Shown one piece after another: positions 24,446 through 33,538 of a stretch of 55,024 nt of DNA (the stretch's first letter is position 1; each line of letters starts with the position of its first letter). The stretch is from Candidatus Wallbacteria bacterium (GTDB taxonomy: Bacteria; Muiribacteriota; UBA6191; JACPRK01). The stretch covers positions 1 to 55,024 of the forward strand of contig JACQZN010000033.1 of NCBI GenBank assembly GCA_016213845.1, in the 5' to 3' direction. The translations under genes and the position numbers were made by a program. Under the pieces are notes generated by a model. It searched no databases and was not told the DNA's origin. It worked only from the letters and a program-made list of their open reading frames with translations.

Positions 24446-25656
24446 GCGCGTACCGAGTCGTGGTGCCCACGGGAGGGAATCTCGAGCAGCTGGTCGCGTC
24501 CGCTCCCCTCGGGCCATTCGAGCCGGACGTGCTCGACTTCATCGAAGAGGTTTCGAGTAGCTTGCTTCAGCTGCGCGAAGCCCGCCGGTATCCGGAGCTC
24601 GTCGCGATGGCTTACTGGATGCGGAGGGCGAATCTGCAGCGGCTGCGCGCGAAGCTCGACGGCGCCGAGTGCGGTGGGTTGCGCGTGGCTCGCGGCCTGG
24701 TCTTCCATATTGCCCCGGCCAACGTCGACACCCTCTTCGTCTACTCGTGGTTCCTGTCGATGCTCTGCGGCAACACGACGCTAGTAAGGCTTTCGGACAA
24801 GCGCACCGACCAGCTCGAGCTGCTGATCGGCCTGCTGGAGGAACTGCTGGCCAGGCCCCGGCACAGCCAGGTTGCCAGGCGCGTTCTCATCGTCCGTTAC
24901 GGACATGACGACGTGCTGACGGCCGAGTTTTCCCGGCTTTGTGACATGCGCTTGATCTGGGGCGGCGACCAGACGGTCGGCTCCATTCGACGATTGCCGC
25001 TGCGCCCCACGTCGACGGAGCTGGTCTTTCCAAACAAGTTTTCGATGGCCTGGATCGACGCCGATGAATGGTGTCAGCAGGAGTCCGCCTCTGCCGACCG
25101 GGCGGCCGAGCTGTTCCGTGCGGACTGTTACTGGTTTGGCCAGATGGCGTGCTCGTCGCCGCGGCTGGTTGTCTGGCGGGCCGCCGCCCCAGAATTGCTG
25201 GAGCGGGCGCGGGCGGACTTCTGGGCGCGAGTGGGTAAGAGCGTTCGGGCCTCGGGAAGCGACCTGGGTCCCGCTGACTACGTGAACAAGCTGGCCACTG
25301 CTTGCGCCCTGGCGATCGATGCGAAGGTGTCGCTGCCGCCGTCGGTCGATAACGAGGTTACGCGCGTCTGGTTCGAAGATCTTGGGGAGGTGGATCTGGA
25401 GCGGCACTGCGGCGGCGGATTGTTTTTCGAGGTTGCCGTCGAGAGCTGGGAGCAGCTGCAGACCCTCCTGGATAGAAGGGTACAGACGGTGAGCTGCTTC
25501 GGGATCGAAGCCGCCGAGCTGGAGCAGTTCGTGCGCGGGGTCCGTCCGAAGGGCATCGACCGCTTCGTCCCCTTCGGCAAGGCTCTGGAGTTTTCGGAGG
25601 CCTGGGACGGGTTCGAGCTGCTGCGGGAGTTGAGTCGGGTCGTCTCGATCTTGTAG
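24442..25656 (+). CDS. LuxC-like acyl-CoA/acyl-protein reductase
   Basis: The protein has 404 residues, starting at a GTG that overlaps the stop of the LuxE-like gene (GTGA). LuxC reduces an activated fatty acyl group to the aldehyde with NADPH. Family features are HIAPANVDTLFVYSW (about 89-103), NTTLVRLS, and the catalytic cysteine at about 237 in FGQMACSSPR. It is last of the five-gene operon, so the predicted end product is a long-chain aldehyde or something derived from it. In luminous bacteria the aldehyde feeds luciferase; here it must serve another use, possibly a lipid or a modified glycan. Confidence 0.89.
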   Translation: MSAYRVVVPTGGNLEQLVASAPLGPFEPDVLDFIEEVSSSLLQLREARRYPELVAMAYWMRRANLQRLRAKLDGAECGGLRVARGLVFHIAPANVDTLFVYSWFLSMLCGNTTLVRLSDKRTDQLELLIGLLEELLARPRHSQVARRVLIVRYGHDDVLTAEFSRLCDMRLIWGGDQTVGSIRRLPLRPTSTELVFPNKFSMAWIDADEWCQQESASADRAAELFRADCYWFGQMACSSPRLVVWRAAAPELLERARADFWARVGKSVRASGSDLGPADYVNKLATACALAIDAKVSLPPSVDNEVTRVWFEDLGEVDLERHCGGGLFFEVAVESWEQLQTLLDRRVQTVSCFGIEAAELEQFVRGVRPKGIDRFVPFGKALEFSEAWDGFELLRELSRVVSIL

Positions 25657-25686
25657 CGGCGTCGGGCTGGTGCCGGCCCCTTTCTA

Positions 25687-25715
25687 TTGAAGAGGGCGTA
25701 CTCTTGTGTTAGCAT
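25687..25715 (+). promoter_or_regulatory. Candidate sigma70 promoter of ftsH
   Basis: TTGAAG (25687-25692), 17 bases, TAGCAT (25710-25715), in the 131-base gap before ftsH. Both hexamers are imperfect but spacing is ideal. Predicted start about 25722, giving a leader of about 65 bases with GAGAGGA just before the ATG. Confidence 0.5.
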
Positions 25716-25787
25716 CGCGGTTCATCCGATGGCGCTCGGCCAGTTTCGGCGGGCGGCTCCTGCGCGGATATCCGCGGATCGAGAGGA

Positions 25788-27764
<1,977 letters not shown>

Positions 27765-27765
27765 A

Positions 27766-27800
27766 GAGTAGCGAGTAGCGAGCAGTGAGGAGCGAGTAGG
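27766..27800 (+). repeat. Five-unit heptanucleotide array after ftsH
   Basis: Units GAGTAGC, GAGTAGC, GAGCAGT, GAGGAGC, GAGTAGG begin one base after the ftsH stop codon (27762-27764). An inverted partner array lies at 27897-27931. Confidence 0.88.
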
Positions 27801-27855
27801 GGGGCTTCTGGCACCCGGCCGGCCGAGCCGGATTGTGGCAACGACTGGCGCCGAA

Positions 27856-27900
27856 TGAGCCTGTCTACAACAGGCCCCTTGGGCCTTTCCCCCAGGCTCA
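27856..27900. terminator. Nested hairpins between two inverted heptad arrays
   Basis: An outer inverted repeat TGAGCCTG (27856-27863) / CAGGCTCA (27893-27900) encloses AGGCCC-CTT-GGGCCT (27872-27886), which is followed by TTCC. An alternative stem CCTGT/ACAGG (27860-27874) competes with it. It may terminate ftsH transcription; the T-run is poor, so this is tentative. Confidence 0.4.
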
Positions 27901-27931
27901 CTACTGACTACTGGCTACTGACTACTGGCTA
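27897..27931 (-). repeat. Five-unit heptanucleotide array, inverted partner
   Basis: Units on the plus strand: CTCACTA, CTGACTA, CTGGCTA, CTGACTA, CTGGCTA, then CTTCTCG. Alternating units give a 14-bp superperiod. The complement (TAGCCAG, TAGTCAG) partly pairs with the array after ftsH. Confidence 0.85.
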
Positions 27932-27978
27932 CTTCTCGCCCTCATCCTCTCCAGGCCGCAGGCCGAAGCTCATGGTTG

Positions 27979-29058
27979 ATGACAACTCGCCATGACTCTC
28001 GCTCGCGTTTCTACTCCATAGCGCGCGTCGGACGGCTCTTCCTGGGAGTGGCCGCGGCGGCGCTGGGCCTCGTGCAGACGGTGCTGGCGGCTCCGTTCGT
28101 TCTGCCGATGCTCGACAGCCCGATGGCCTACGTCCTGCGGAAGGGCGAGCTTGAAGCCACGTTGATGAAGGAAAAGATCAACGACACGCTTGACGTGTTC
28201 GATGTCAAGGCATCGCAGGTGCAGGACATCCGGCCGTCTGCAGGGTTGGACGTCGGAGCAATCGGAGACCTCGACGGGTGGCGAGGAGTCTTCGGGTTGG
28301 GCTTGGCCAATCGGACCCTGCTTCGCTACGTCGGCAAGCGGCAGGACATCGAGTTCGGCCGGGGGACGGCCCACCGGGTCGGCGAAGAGATCGCCGTGCG
28401 CCACGTGATGTTACGGGAGACGCCGCACCGCCCTGCCATCAGCATCGAGCCCATCTACCGAGCCAATCGAGGCAGCGGCATCAGCCGGACCTTCACGGAG
28501 ATAGAGGCGTTCGGGCTCCGGATCATCCCTCCGACTCCGGTCACGTTGCGGCTCGGCGGCGTCCACGACGAAAGCTACGGGGCTCGGGCGCTGGCGAGCA
28601 AGCAAGTGACGGACAAGCTGCTTCTTTCGCTCTGGGCCGAGATCTCGAAGGTCGAGGTCGGCTCGGAGGTGCAGACGAACTTGCCCGTTTCCCAGATCCG
28701 GACGCTGCTCGATTCACTCGAGTACTCGTCGCGGCACGTGGTGGTCGGAATTGGCGGACACTACGTGGTGAGCCCGCGCTTCGTCGCCTACGGCGAGCTG
28801 CAGCACTACGACCTCGACCGGGATATCACGCCGGCCATCGCCGGCGAGGTCGACACCAACGACGTCGTTCGGGGGCGGCTGATGTACCGGATGGGCCCTG
28901 TGAGCTGGCTGACGCTGGAGGGGGACTACTACGCGAACCAGCTCGGCGGCGAGGTCCCGTTTCTCTTCAACCGCCTGAGCGCCAGCCGATTCGAGAAGAT
29001 CTACGGCTTCGTGGGGTTGGGCGTGACCTACCAGTTCTCCCTCGGAAAGGAACGATGA
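27979..29058 (+). CDS. Outer-membrane beta-barrel protein at the start of the polysaccharide locus
   Basis: The protein has 359 residues from the ATG at 27979. The signal peptide hydrophobic core is FLGVAAAALGLVQTVLAAP. The mature protein shows alternating strands with aromatic ends (VTLRLGGVHDESYG, HVVVGIGGHYVVSPRFVAYGELQHYDL, YGFVGLGVTYQFSLG), as in a barrel of 10-14 strands. YOPP-like or secretin-like outer-membrane barrels of this size often accompany exopolysaccharide export genes. The next gene, the SLBB export protein, starts 7 bases after its stop, so the pair probably is one unit. Specific role unknown; a surface channel or anchoring barrel for the polymer is the likely guess. Confidence 0.68.
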   Translation: MTTRHDSRSRFYSIARVGRLFLGVAAAALGLVQTVLAAPFVLPMLDSPMAYVLRKGELEATLMKEKINDTLDVFDVKASQVQDIRPSAGLDVGAIGDLDGWRGVFGLGLANRTLLRYVGKRQDIEFGRGTAHRVGEEIAVRHVMLRETPHRPAISIEPIYRANRGSGISRTFTEIEAFGLRIIPPTPVTLRLGGVHDESYGARALASKQVTDKLLLSLWAEISKVEVGSEVQTNLPVSQIRTLLDSLEYSSRHVVVGIGGHYVVSPRFVAYGELQHYDLDRDITPAIAGEVDTNDVVRGRLMYRMGPVSWLTLEGDYYANQLGGEVPFLFNRLSASRFEKIYGFVGLGVTYQFSLGKER

Positions 29059-29065
29059 AATCGTC

Positions 29066-31822
29066 ATGGCACTGAGAACATCGCGGCTGGTGCTCCTGGC
29101 CCTCCTGGGCGTGTGCGTCCTCGTGGCGCCCGTGAGCGCCCAAGGTATGAACCCATGGCTGCCCACCCTGAGCTCGCGAGGGTCGCTGCGACAGACGACC
29201 TTGCCCGCTGCGCTTGGGGGACAAGTGCCCGCTGGAATTGCGCAGCTCGTGCCGCCTGGGGCCGGCTACTCCGCCCAGGGGTGGCAACCGCCTGCCCGGC
29301 CCGGCGCCGGGCACACCGGGATGCCGCAGCTCCCTGTCTGGTCCGGTCCTCAGGCCTCCGCTCCAATCCTGATGCCGTCGCCCACGTCTCCCGCCAGCGT
29401 CTGGAGCACGGTACCGGGTACCTTGCCGCAGCCGACCCCCCGCGTGGTCGGCTCTCTGGGCCGGCGGCCGGAAGATGCCGACAAACCCGACACGCTCGGG
29501 CAGCTTCCCTTCCAGATGCCGCTGGGGCACGCCCTGGCCCAGCCGCTTCCGACGTTCGGATACGAGTTCTTTGCAGCGGGCGCCCAGCCCCCCTTCGAGA
29601 CGGGGATGATGTCAGTCCCCGCGGATTACCGCATCGGTCCAGGCGACGTCCTCTCCATACACGCATGGAACAAATTCGCCGACGAGTCGGTCATCGTAGA
29701 GGTCAATCGAGAAGGGCGGGTTGCAGTCCCCAGGGTGGGCGAGCTCTTGCTGATGGGGCAGGAGTATGGGGCCCTGTCCGAGCACCTGAAGCGGGAGATC
29801 TCACGGTTTCTGGCCGACGTCAACGTGGCCGTAGCGCTGGTGAAGCTGAGGACCTTTCAGGTCTTTGTCGCTGGCGAGGTCAAGCTTCCGGGACCCGTGT
29901 CGGTCAGTGCGGTCAACACGGCCATCAATGCCCTGATGGCGGCGGGAGGGCCCACCCAGAGAGGCAGCCTCCGCGCCATGATCCTCAGGCGGGCCGGGCA
30001 AGTCGTCGCGAAGCTCGACTACTACGAGCTTCTCCTGCGGGGCCAGAACGCCAACGAGCCCAGGCTCCAGGCCGGCGACGTGCTCTTCGTTCCGGTCGTG
30101 GGAGCGACGGCTGCGGTGAACGGGATGGTGAAGCGGCCGGCGATTTACGAGCTAGCGGAAGGCGACACCCTTGCGAGCCTGATCGAGTACGCCGGAGGGC
30201 TGACGCCTGCCGCCTATCCTCAGCGAGTGGTGGTCTACCGGACCAAGGACAACGCTCGGCGTGAAATCCGCGACATCAAGGCGCAGGGGAGCTGGCAGAA
30301 GCAGGCGGCCAAGGTGGCGATCCGGGACGGCGACGTGGTGAGTGTTCCGCAGATCACCACCGTGATCGAGAACAGTCTGACTCTGCGCGGAAACGTGGAG
30401 CGGCCGGGCGAGTACGAGTGGAGAGAGGGGATGCGCCTCAAGGACCTGATAGGGCTGGGACGCCGGCTGCTTCCAGGGACCCTGATGAGCCGGGTCGAAG
30501 TCATCCGGGTGCGAAAGACGCCCGCCAAGATGGACTTCAATAACACCGTCCAGACCGAGACGATCCGCGAGATGGTGGCCCTCGACCTGGGCAAGGCGAT
30601 GGCCGGCGATCCGGCCAACAACATTCTTCTGGAGCCCAGGGACGATGTGAACATCCACAACGTGCGGGATGGGGGGCCGGTTCCGCAGGTCGTCGTCGTG
30701 GGAGAGGTCGTCTCGGCTGGAACCTACGAGCTGGTTTCGGGGATGCGGGTGCGCGACCTGGTCTTCATGGCGGGCGGTGTGAGGCTACAGGCCCATCTGA
30801 CCCGCGTGGAGATTGCGCGAAGGCTATCCGGTGGCGGGCACAAGGTCCTGCCGGTCGATCTGGCCAAGGCGCTGGCCGGCGATGCCGAGCAGAACGTGCT
30901 GCTGGAGAACTTCGACACCCTGACCGTTCATTCCGATCCTCGCCTCACGGAAAGTATCCGGGTGACCATCTCCGGAGAGGTCAAGTTTCCGGGCATCTAC
31001 CAGATGTACAAGGGCGACAGGGTTTCGACGCTCCTGGAGCGGGCGGGTGGGCTGACGGACTATTCGTTCCTGGACGGAGCCATCTTCTCCCGAGTTTCGG
31101 TGATGCGCCGGCAGGAAGAGCAGAAGGACGAGTTCGTCGAAGAGCAGCGGAAGATCATCGTTGCCGAGCGCGCGTCGGCCTCGAGGCTGCCGGACGGTGC
31201 CAAGCCGCTCGTCGAACCGCAATCGTTCCTGAGCGAGGCCGAAAAACTGGTCGACCGGCTCGAAAAGACGCCCGCCGAGGGCCGACTTCGACTGCACCTG
31301 GCGACGGCGATCCAGACGAAGAGAAGCTCAGAGGACGTGCTCCTCGAGGACGGCGACCATCTGAAAATCCCGCGCACGCCGGCCGAGATCTCCGTCACGG
31401 GTGAGGTATTCACTCCTGGAGCTTTCCTCTTCAAGCCCGAGCGGGACATCAGCAGCTACATCCAGATGGCGGGCGGCACGACGGCGCGGGCATGGAGGAG
31501 GCAGGTCTTCCTGGTCCGGGCCGATGGAAGCGCGCTATCTGCCAGCCAGTCGGACGATTCATGGCAAACCTGGGACGGGCTGCACCTGGGCCGATCGGTC
31601 GGGAGCACCGGCTTCATGAGGATGAAGGTGAAGGCCGGCGACGCCATCTTCGTACCGACGGATTACCGGGTGCGGCGTGACAAGTCGGCCGAGATCATCG
31701 ACGGCGACGCCATCTTCGTACCGACGGATTACCGGGTGCGGCGTGACAAGTCGGCCGAGATCATCGATCGGCTGTACAAGGTTGCTGTCTCGGTCGGGGC
31801 ACTGGCCGGCGTGCTGAAGTAG
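29066..31822 (+). CDS. Wza-like polysaccharide export protein with multiple SLBB domains
   Basis: The protein has 918 residues. A signal peptide (LVLLALLGVCVLVAPVSA) is followed by about 150 residues of Pro/Gly-rich low-complexity sequence, then a poly-export domain (ADYRIGPGDVLSIHAWN, about 186-265). About six SLBB-type beta-grasp repeats follow, opening at FQVFVAGEVKLPG, AAVNGMVKRPA, LTLRGNVERPG, VVVVGEVVSAG, VTISGEVKFPG and ISVTGEVFTPG. Wza of E. coli is ~380 residues with two to three such domains, so this is a long version that may span the periplasm. No C-terminal helix like that of Wza is evident; it ends VAVSVGALAGVLK, a short hydrophobic segment. Near the end, 22 residues are exactly duplicated by a 66-bp tandem repeat. 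Confidence 0.9.
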   Translation: MALRTSRLVLLALLGVCVLVAPVSAQGMNPWLPTLSSRGSLRQTTLPAALGGQVPAGIAQLVPPGAGYSAQGWQPPARPGAGHTGMPQLPVWSGPQASAPILMPSPTSPASVWSTVPGTLPQPTPRVVGSLGRRPEDADKPDTLGQLPFQMPLGHALAQPLPTFGYEFFAAGAQPPFETGMMSVPADYRIGPGDVLSIHAWNKFADESVIVEVNREGRVAVPRVGELLLMGQEYGALSEHLKREISRFLADVNVAVALVKLRTFQVFVAGEVKLPGPVSVSAVNTAINALMAAGGPTQRGSLRAMILRRAGQVVAKLDYYELLLRGQNANEPRLQAGDVLFVPVVGATAAVNGMVKRPAIYELAEGDTLASLIEYAGGLTPAAYPQRVVVYRTKDNARREIRDIKAQGSWQKQAAKVAIRDGDVVSVPQITTVIENSLTLRGNVERPGEYEWREGMRLKDLIGLGRRLLPGTLMSRVEVIRVRKTPAKMDFNNTVQTETIREMVALDLGKAMAGDPANNILLEPRDDVNIHNVRDGGPVPQVVVVGEVVSAGTYELVSGMRVRDLVFMAGGVRLQAHLTRVEIARRLSGGGHKVLPVDLAKALAGDAEQNVLLENFDTLTVHSDPRLTESIRVTISGEVKFPGIYQMYKGDRVSTLLERAGGLTDYSFLDGAIFSRVSVMRRQEEQKDEFVEEQRKIIVAERASASRLPDGAKPLVEPQSFLSEAEKLVDRLEKTPAEGRLRLHLATAIQTKRSSEDVLLEDGDHLKIPRTPAEISVTGEVFTPGAFLFKPERDISSYIQMAGGTTARAWRRQVFLVRADGSALSASQSDDSWQTWDGLHLGRSVGSTGFMRMKVKAGDAIFVPTDYRVRRDKSAEIIDGDAIFVPTDYRVRRDKSAEIIDRLYKVAVSVGALAGVLK
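31637..31768 (+). repeat. 66-bp in-frame tandem duplication in the export gene
   Basis: Bases 31637-31702 are repeated at 31703-31768 with only the last base changed (C to T). The copies encode residues 858-879 and 880-901, beginning GDAIFVPTDYRVRR. Near-identity means a recent event or an assembly artefact. Confidence 0.95.
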
Positions 31823-32134
31823 GCGGATCAGGGGGGGATTGCTGGTGTCGCGCAGGTCGGCGGCCTGGTGCTTTCTTTGGCACGCTTTTTGTTTAGCATT
31901 CCGTGCCCAGCAGGTTGGCCCGGATGGCTCCGAAGATTCTTCTTGCTCCTGGGAGAGGACGGAGTATCATGGGGGCCGGTCGCCCTGTGCGAGTCACCTT
32001 CCGGCTGTCGAGACACAAATTTGTTGACATCCGAAAGGGGGAGCTGTGATTCTAGCTACACGCGAACGCTCGGTCCCGGCATTGGCAACGAGAACCCTGT
32101 CTCCATTCACCTCACCTACGAAAGGGGTCTGCAA
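31823..32134 (+). other. Leader region of the lipoprotein gene
   Basis: 312 bases between the export gene and the lipoprotein gene. It contains the sigma54-like site at 31877-31893 and, at 32014-32040, TTGACA followed by an AAAGGGGGAG purine run without a good -10. An open frame crosses it in the lipoprotein's frame but shows no coding character. Otherwise I see nothing. Confidence 0.45.
31877..31893 (+). promoter_or_regulatory. Sigma54-like promoter
   Basis: TTGGCACGCTTTTTGTT closely follows the -24/-12 pattern (YTGGCACG then TTGCW at fixed spacing); the mismatches are C for R after GGCACG and T for C in TTGC. The start site would be about 31902, far upstream of the lipoprotein start at 32135. 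An enhancer-binding activator would be needed; none is encoded in the window. Confidence 0.5.
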
Positions 32135-33538
32135 GTGAGAACCTTCAAGTCGTCTACTTCGAGCACTCTCATCCTGGGCGCTCTGCTCCTGATTGCCGGC
32201 AGTGTCGGCTGTGGCGGGGGCGGTGGCGGAACCGGTGGAACTGCGGGCACGACCTCCTCGGTCTCCGGCAGCGTCACCGACGCTGCCGTCAGCGGCGCCA
32301 CTATTCAGTTCTACCTCAACGCGGCGCTCACGAGTGAGATCGTTCCGACCAATGCGCCGATCACGACCCGCGCCGACGGCTCGTACGGTCCCGCCACATT
32401 CTCTGGAACTCTGCCCTCGCAGCTCTACATCAAGACGACCGGCGGAACGGACACCGGGACGGGCAACCTGGCCCCCACGCTCTTCGGCGTGAGCGAGACG
32501 CTGCCGTCGGGAACCACATCCGGCACGGTCAGCGCCAACGCCCTCGCTTCCTTGGTCGTCGAGTTCCTGCAGAGCGGCTCCTCGACGCCGGAAGAGGCGT
32601 ACGCCCAGATCGCGACGATCTTCCCCGGCCTACCCGCCGATCCCCAGGCCGGTTTGCGCGCCATCAACGTCACCAGCGACTCTCTGTTGACCGGCGAGAC
32701 GCGGGACGTGGCCAACCTGATCATCGCCCAGAGCGGCACTGGAACCAACGCTGTCCAGACGTTCATCGAACAGCTGACCTCCAGCAACTCGACGACCCGG
32801 CAGAACGCCATCAACAACCTGGTGACGACGAACACCAACACCAACAACACCGTGACGCTGAACACCGATCCGACTCTCTACTTCGCGATCAGCCAGCTGA
32901 CGGTCGGTGGGCAGAACGTGGGCGTGCCGACCACCCTCGATACCAACGGCGTGGCCCAGTTCACGGCACCGGCCAACGCCATCAACGTCGCCGGCACCAC
33001 GCCGCTGCCGAACGTCACGATCACGGCCTCTAACGTGCAGGCCAACGGCTTCCGTGCTGGAAGCGTGTTCCCAAACGCGACGCTGACCATCACGATCGCG
33101 GGCCGCGGCAACGACAAGCGGTTCTTCTCGATCGAGGTCAGCAAGACCCGGGCGACCATCAACAACGATAGCTCGGTCAGCTTCGCCGTCGATCAGGGCG
33201 CGCTGTTCACCTTCTCGGGCAAGGATTCCAACGGGAATGCCGTTGCAACGATCATCGCCGACAACAAGGGCGCGGATGCGGTTGCGACGACGTCGGGCAG
33301 CACGTTCACGTTCAACTCGAACGCGCTCATCAATCAGCTGCGCACCCGAATCGGCCAGTCCGGCTTCACGTCGACCCACCCGGCGTTCCTGATTGGCTCG
33401 AACGGGTCGTTCGACCTGTCGTTCACGACTCGCGGTATTCCGTTCGGTCTGACCCGCAACACCCTCGGCTTTGGTACGTTGCAGGTTCAGAACGTGGCGG
33501 CCTCTTGGTTCTCTTCATGCGCAATCGAAAAGCCGTAA
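32135..33538 (+). CDS. Secreted lipoprotein in the polysaccharide locus, unknown function
   Basis: The protein has 467 residues from a GTG at 32135 preceded by AAAGGGG. The signal sequence LILGALLLIAGSVGC ends in a lipobox-like SVGC and is followed by a glycine run (GGGGGGTGGT), common as a flexible tether. A carboxypeptidase-regulatory-like beta segment follows (SVSGSVTDAAVSGATIQFYL), then Thr/Asn-rich strands to the end. Very low charge and many Asn/Thr suggest an extracellular or surface beta protein. The 3' end overlaps the start of the dehydratase gene by 22 bases, so it is co-transcribed with it. I do not recognise a family for the whole protein. It may help anchor or export the polymer, an inference from position. 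Confidence 0.68.
   Translation: MRTFKSSTSSTLILGALLLIAGSVGCGGGGGGTGGTAGTTSSVSGSVTDAAVSGATIQFYLNAALTSEIVPTNAPITTRADGSYGPATFSGTLPSQLYIKTTGGTDTGTGNLAPTLFGVSETLPSGTTSGTVSANALASLVVEFLQSGSSTPEEAYAQIATIFPGLPADPQAGLRAINVTSDSLLTGETRDVANLIIAQSGTGTNAVQTFIEQLTSSNSTTRQNAINNLVTTNTNTNNTVTLNTDPTLYFAISQLTVGGQNVGVPTTLDTNGVAQFTAPANAINVAGTTPLPNVTITASNVQANGFRAGSVFPNATLTITIAGRGNDKRFFSIEVSKTRATINNDSSVSFAVDQGALFTFSGKDSNGNAVATIIADNKGADAVATTSGSTFTFNSNALINQLRTRIGQSGFTSTHPAFLIGSNGSFDLSFTTRGIPFGLTRNTLGFGTLQVQNVAASWFSSCAIEKP

Noticed and set aside
24442..25656. Bioluminescence operon
   Set aside because: luxC- and luxE-like genes are present but no luciferase subunits or luxD thioesterase; order and partners differ from luminous bacteria.
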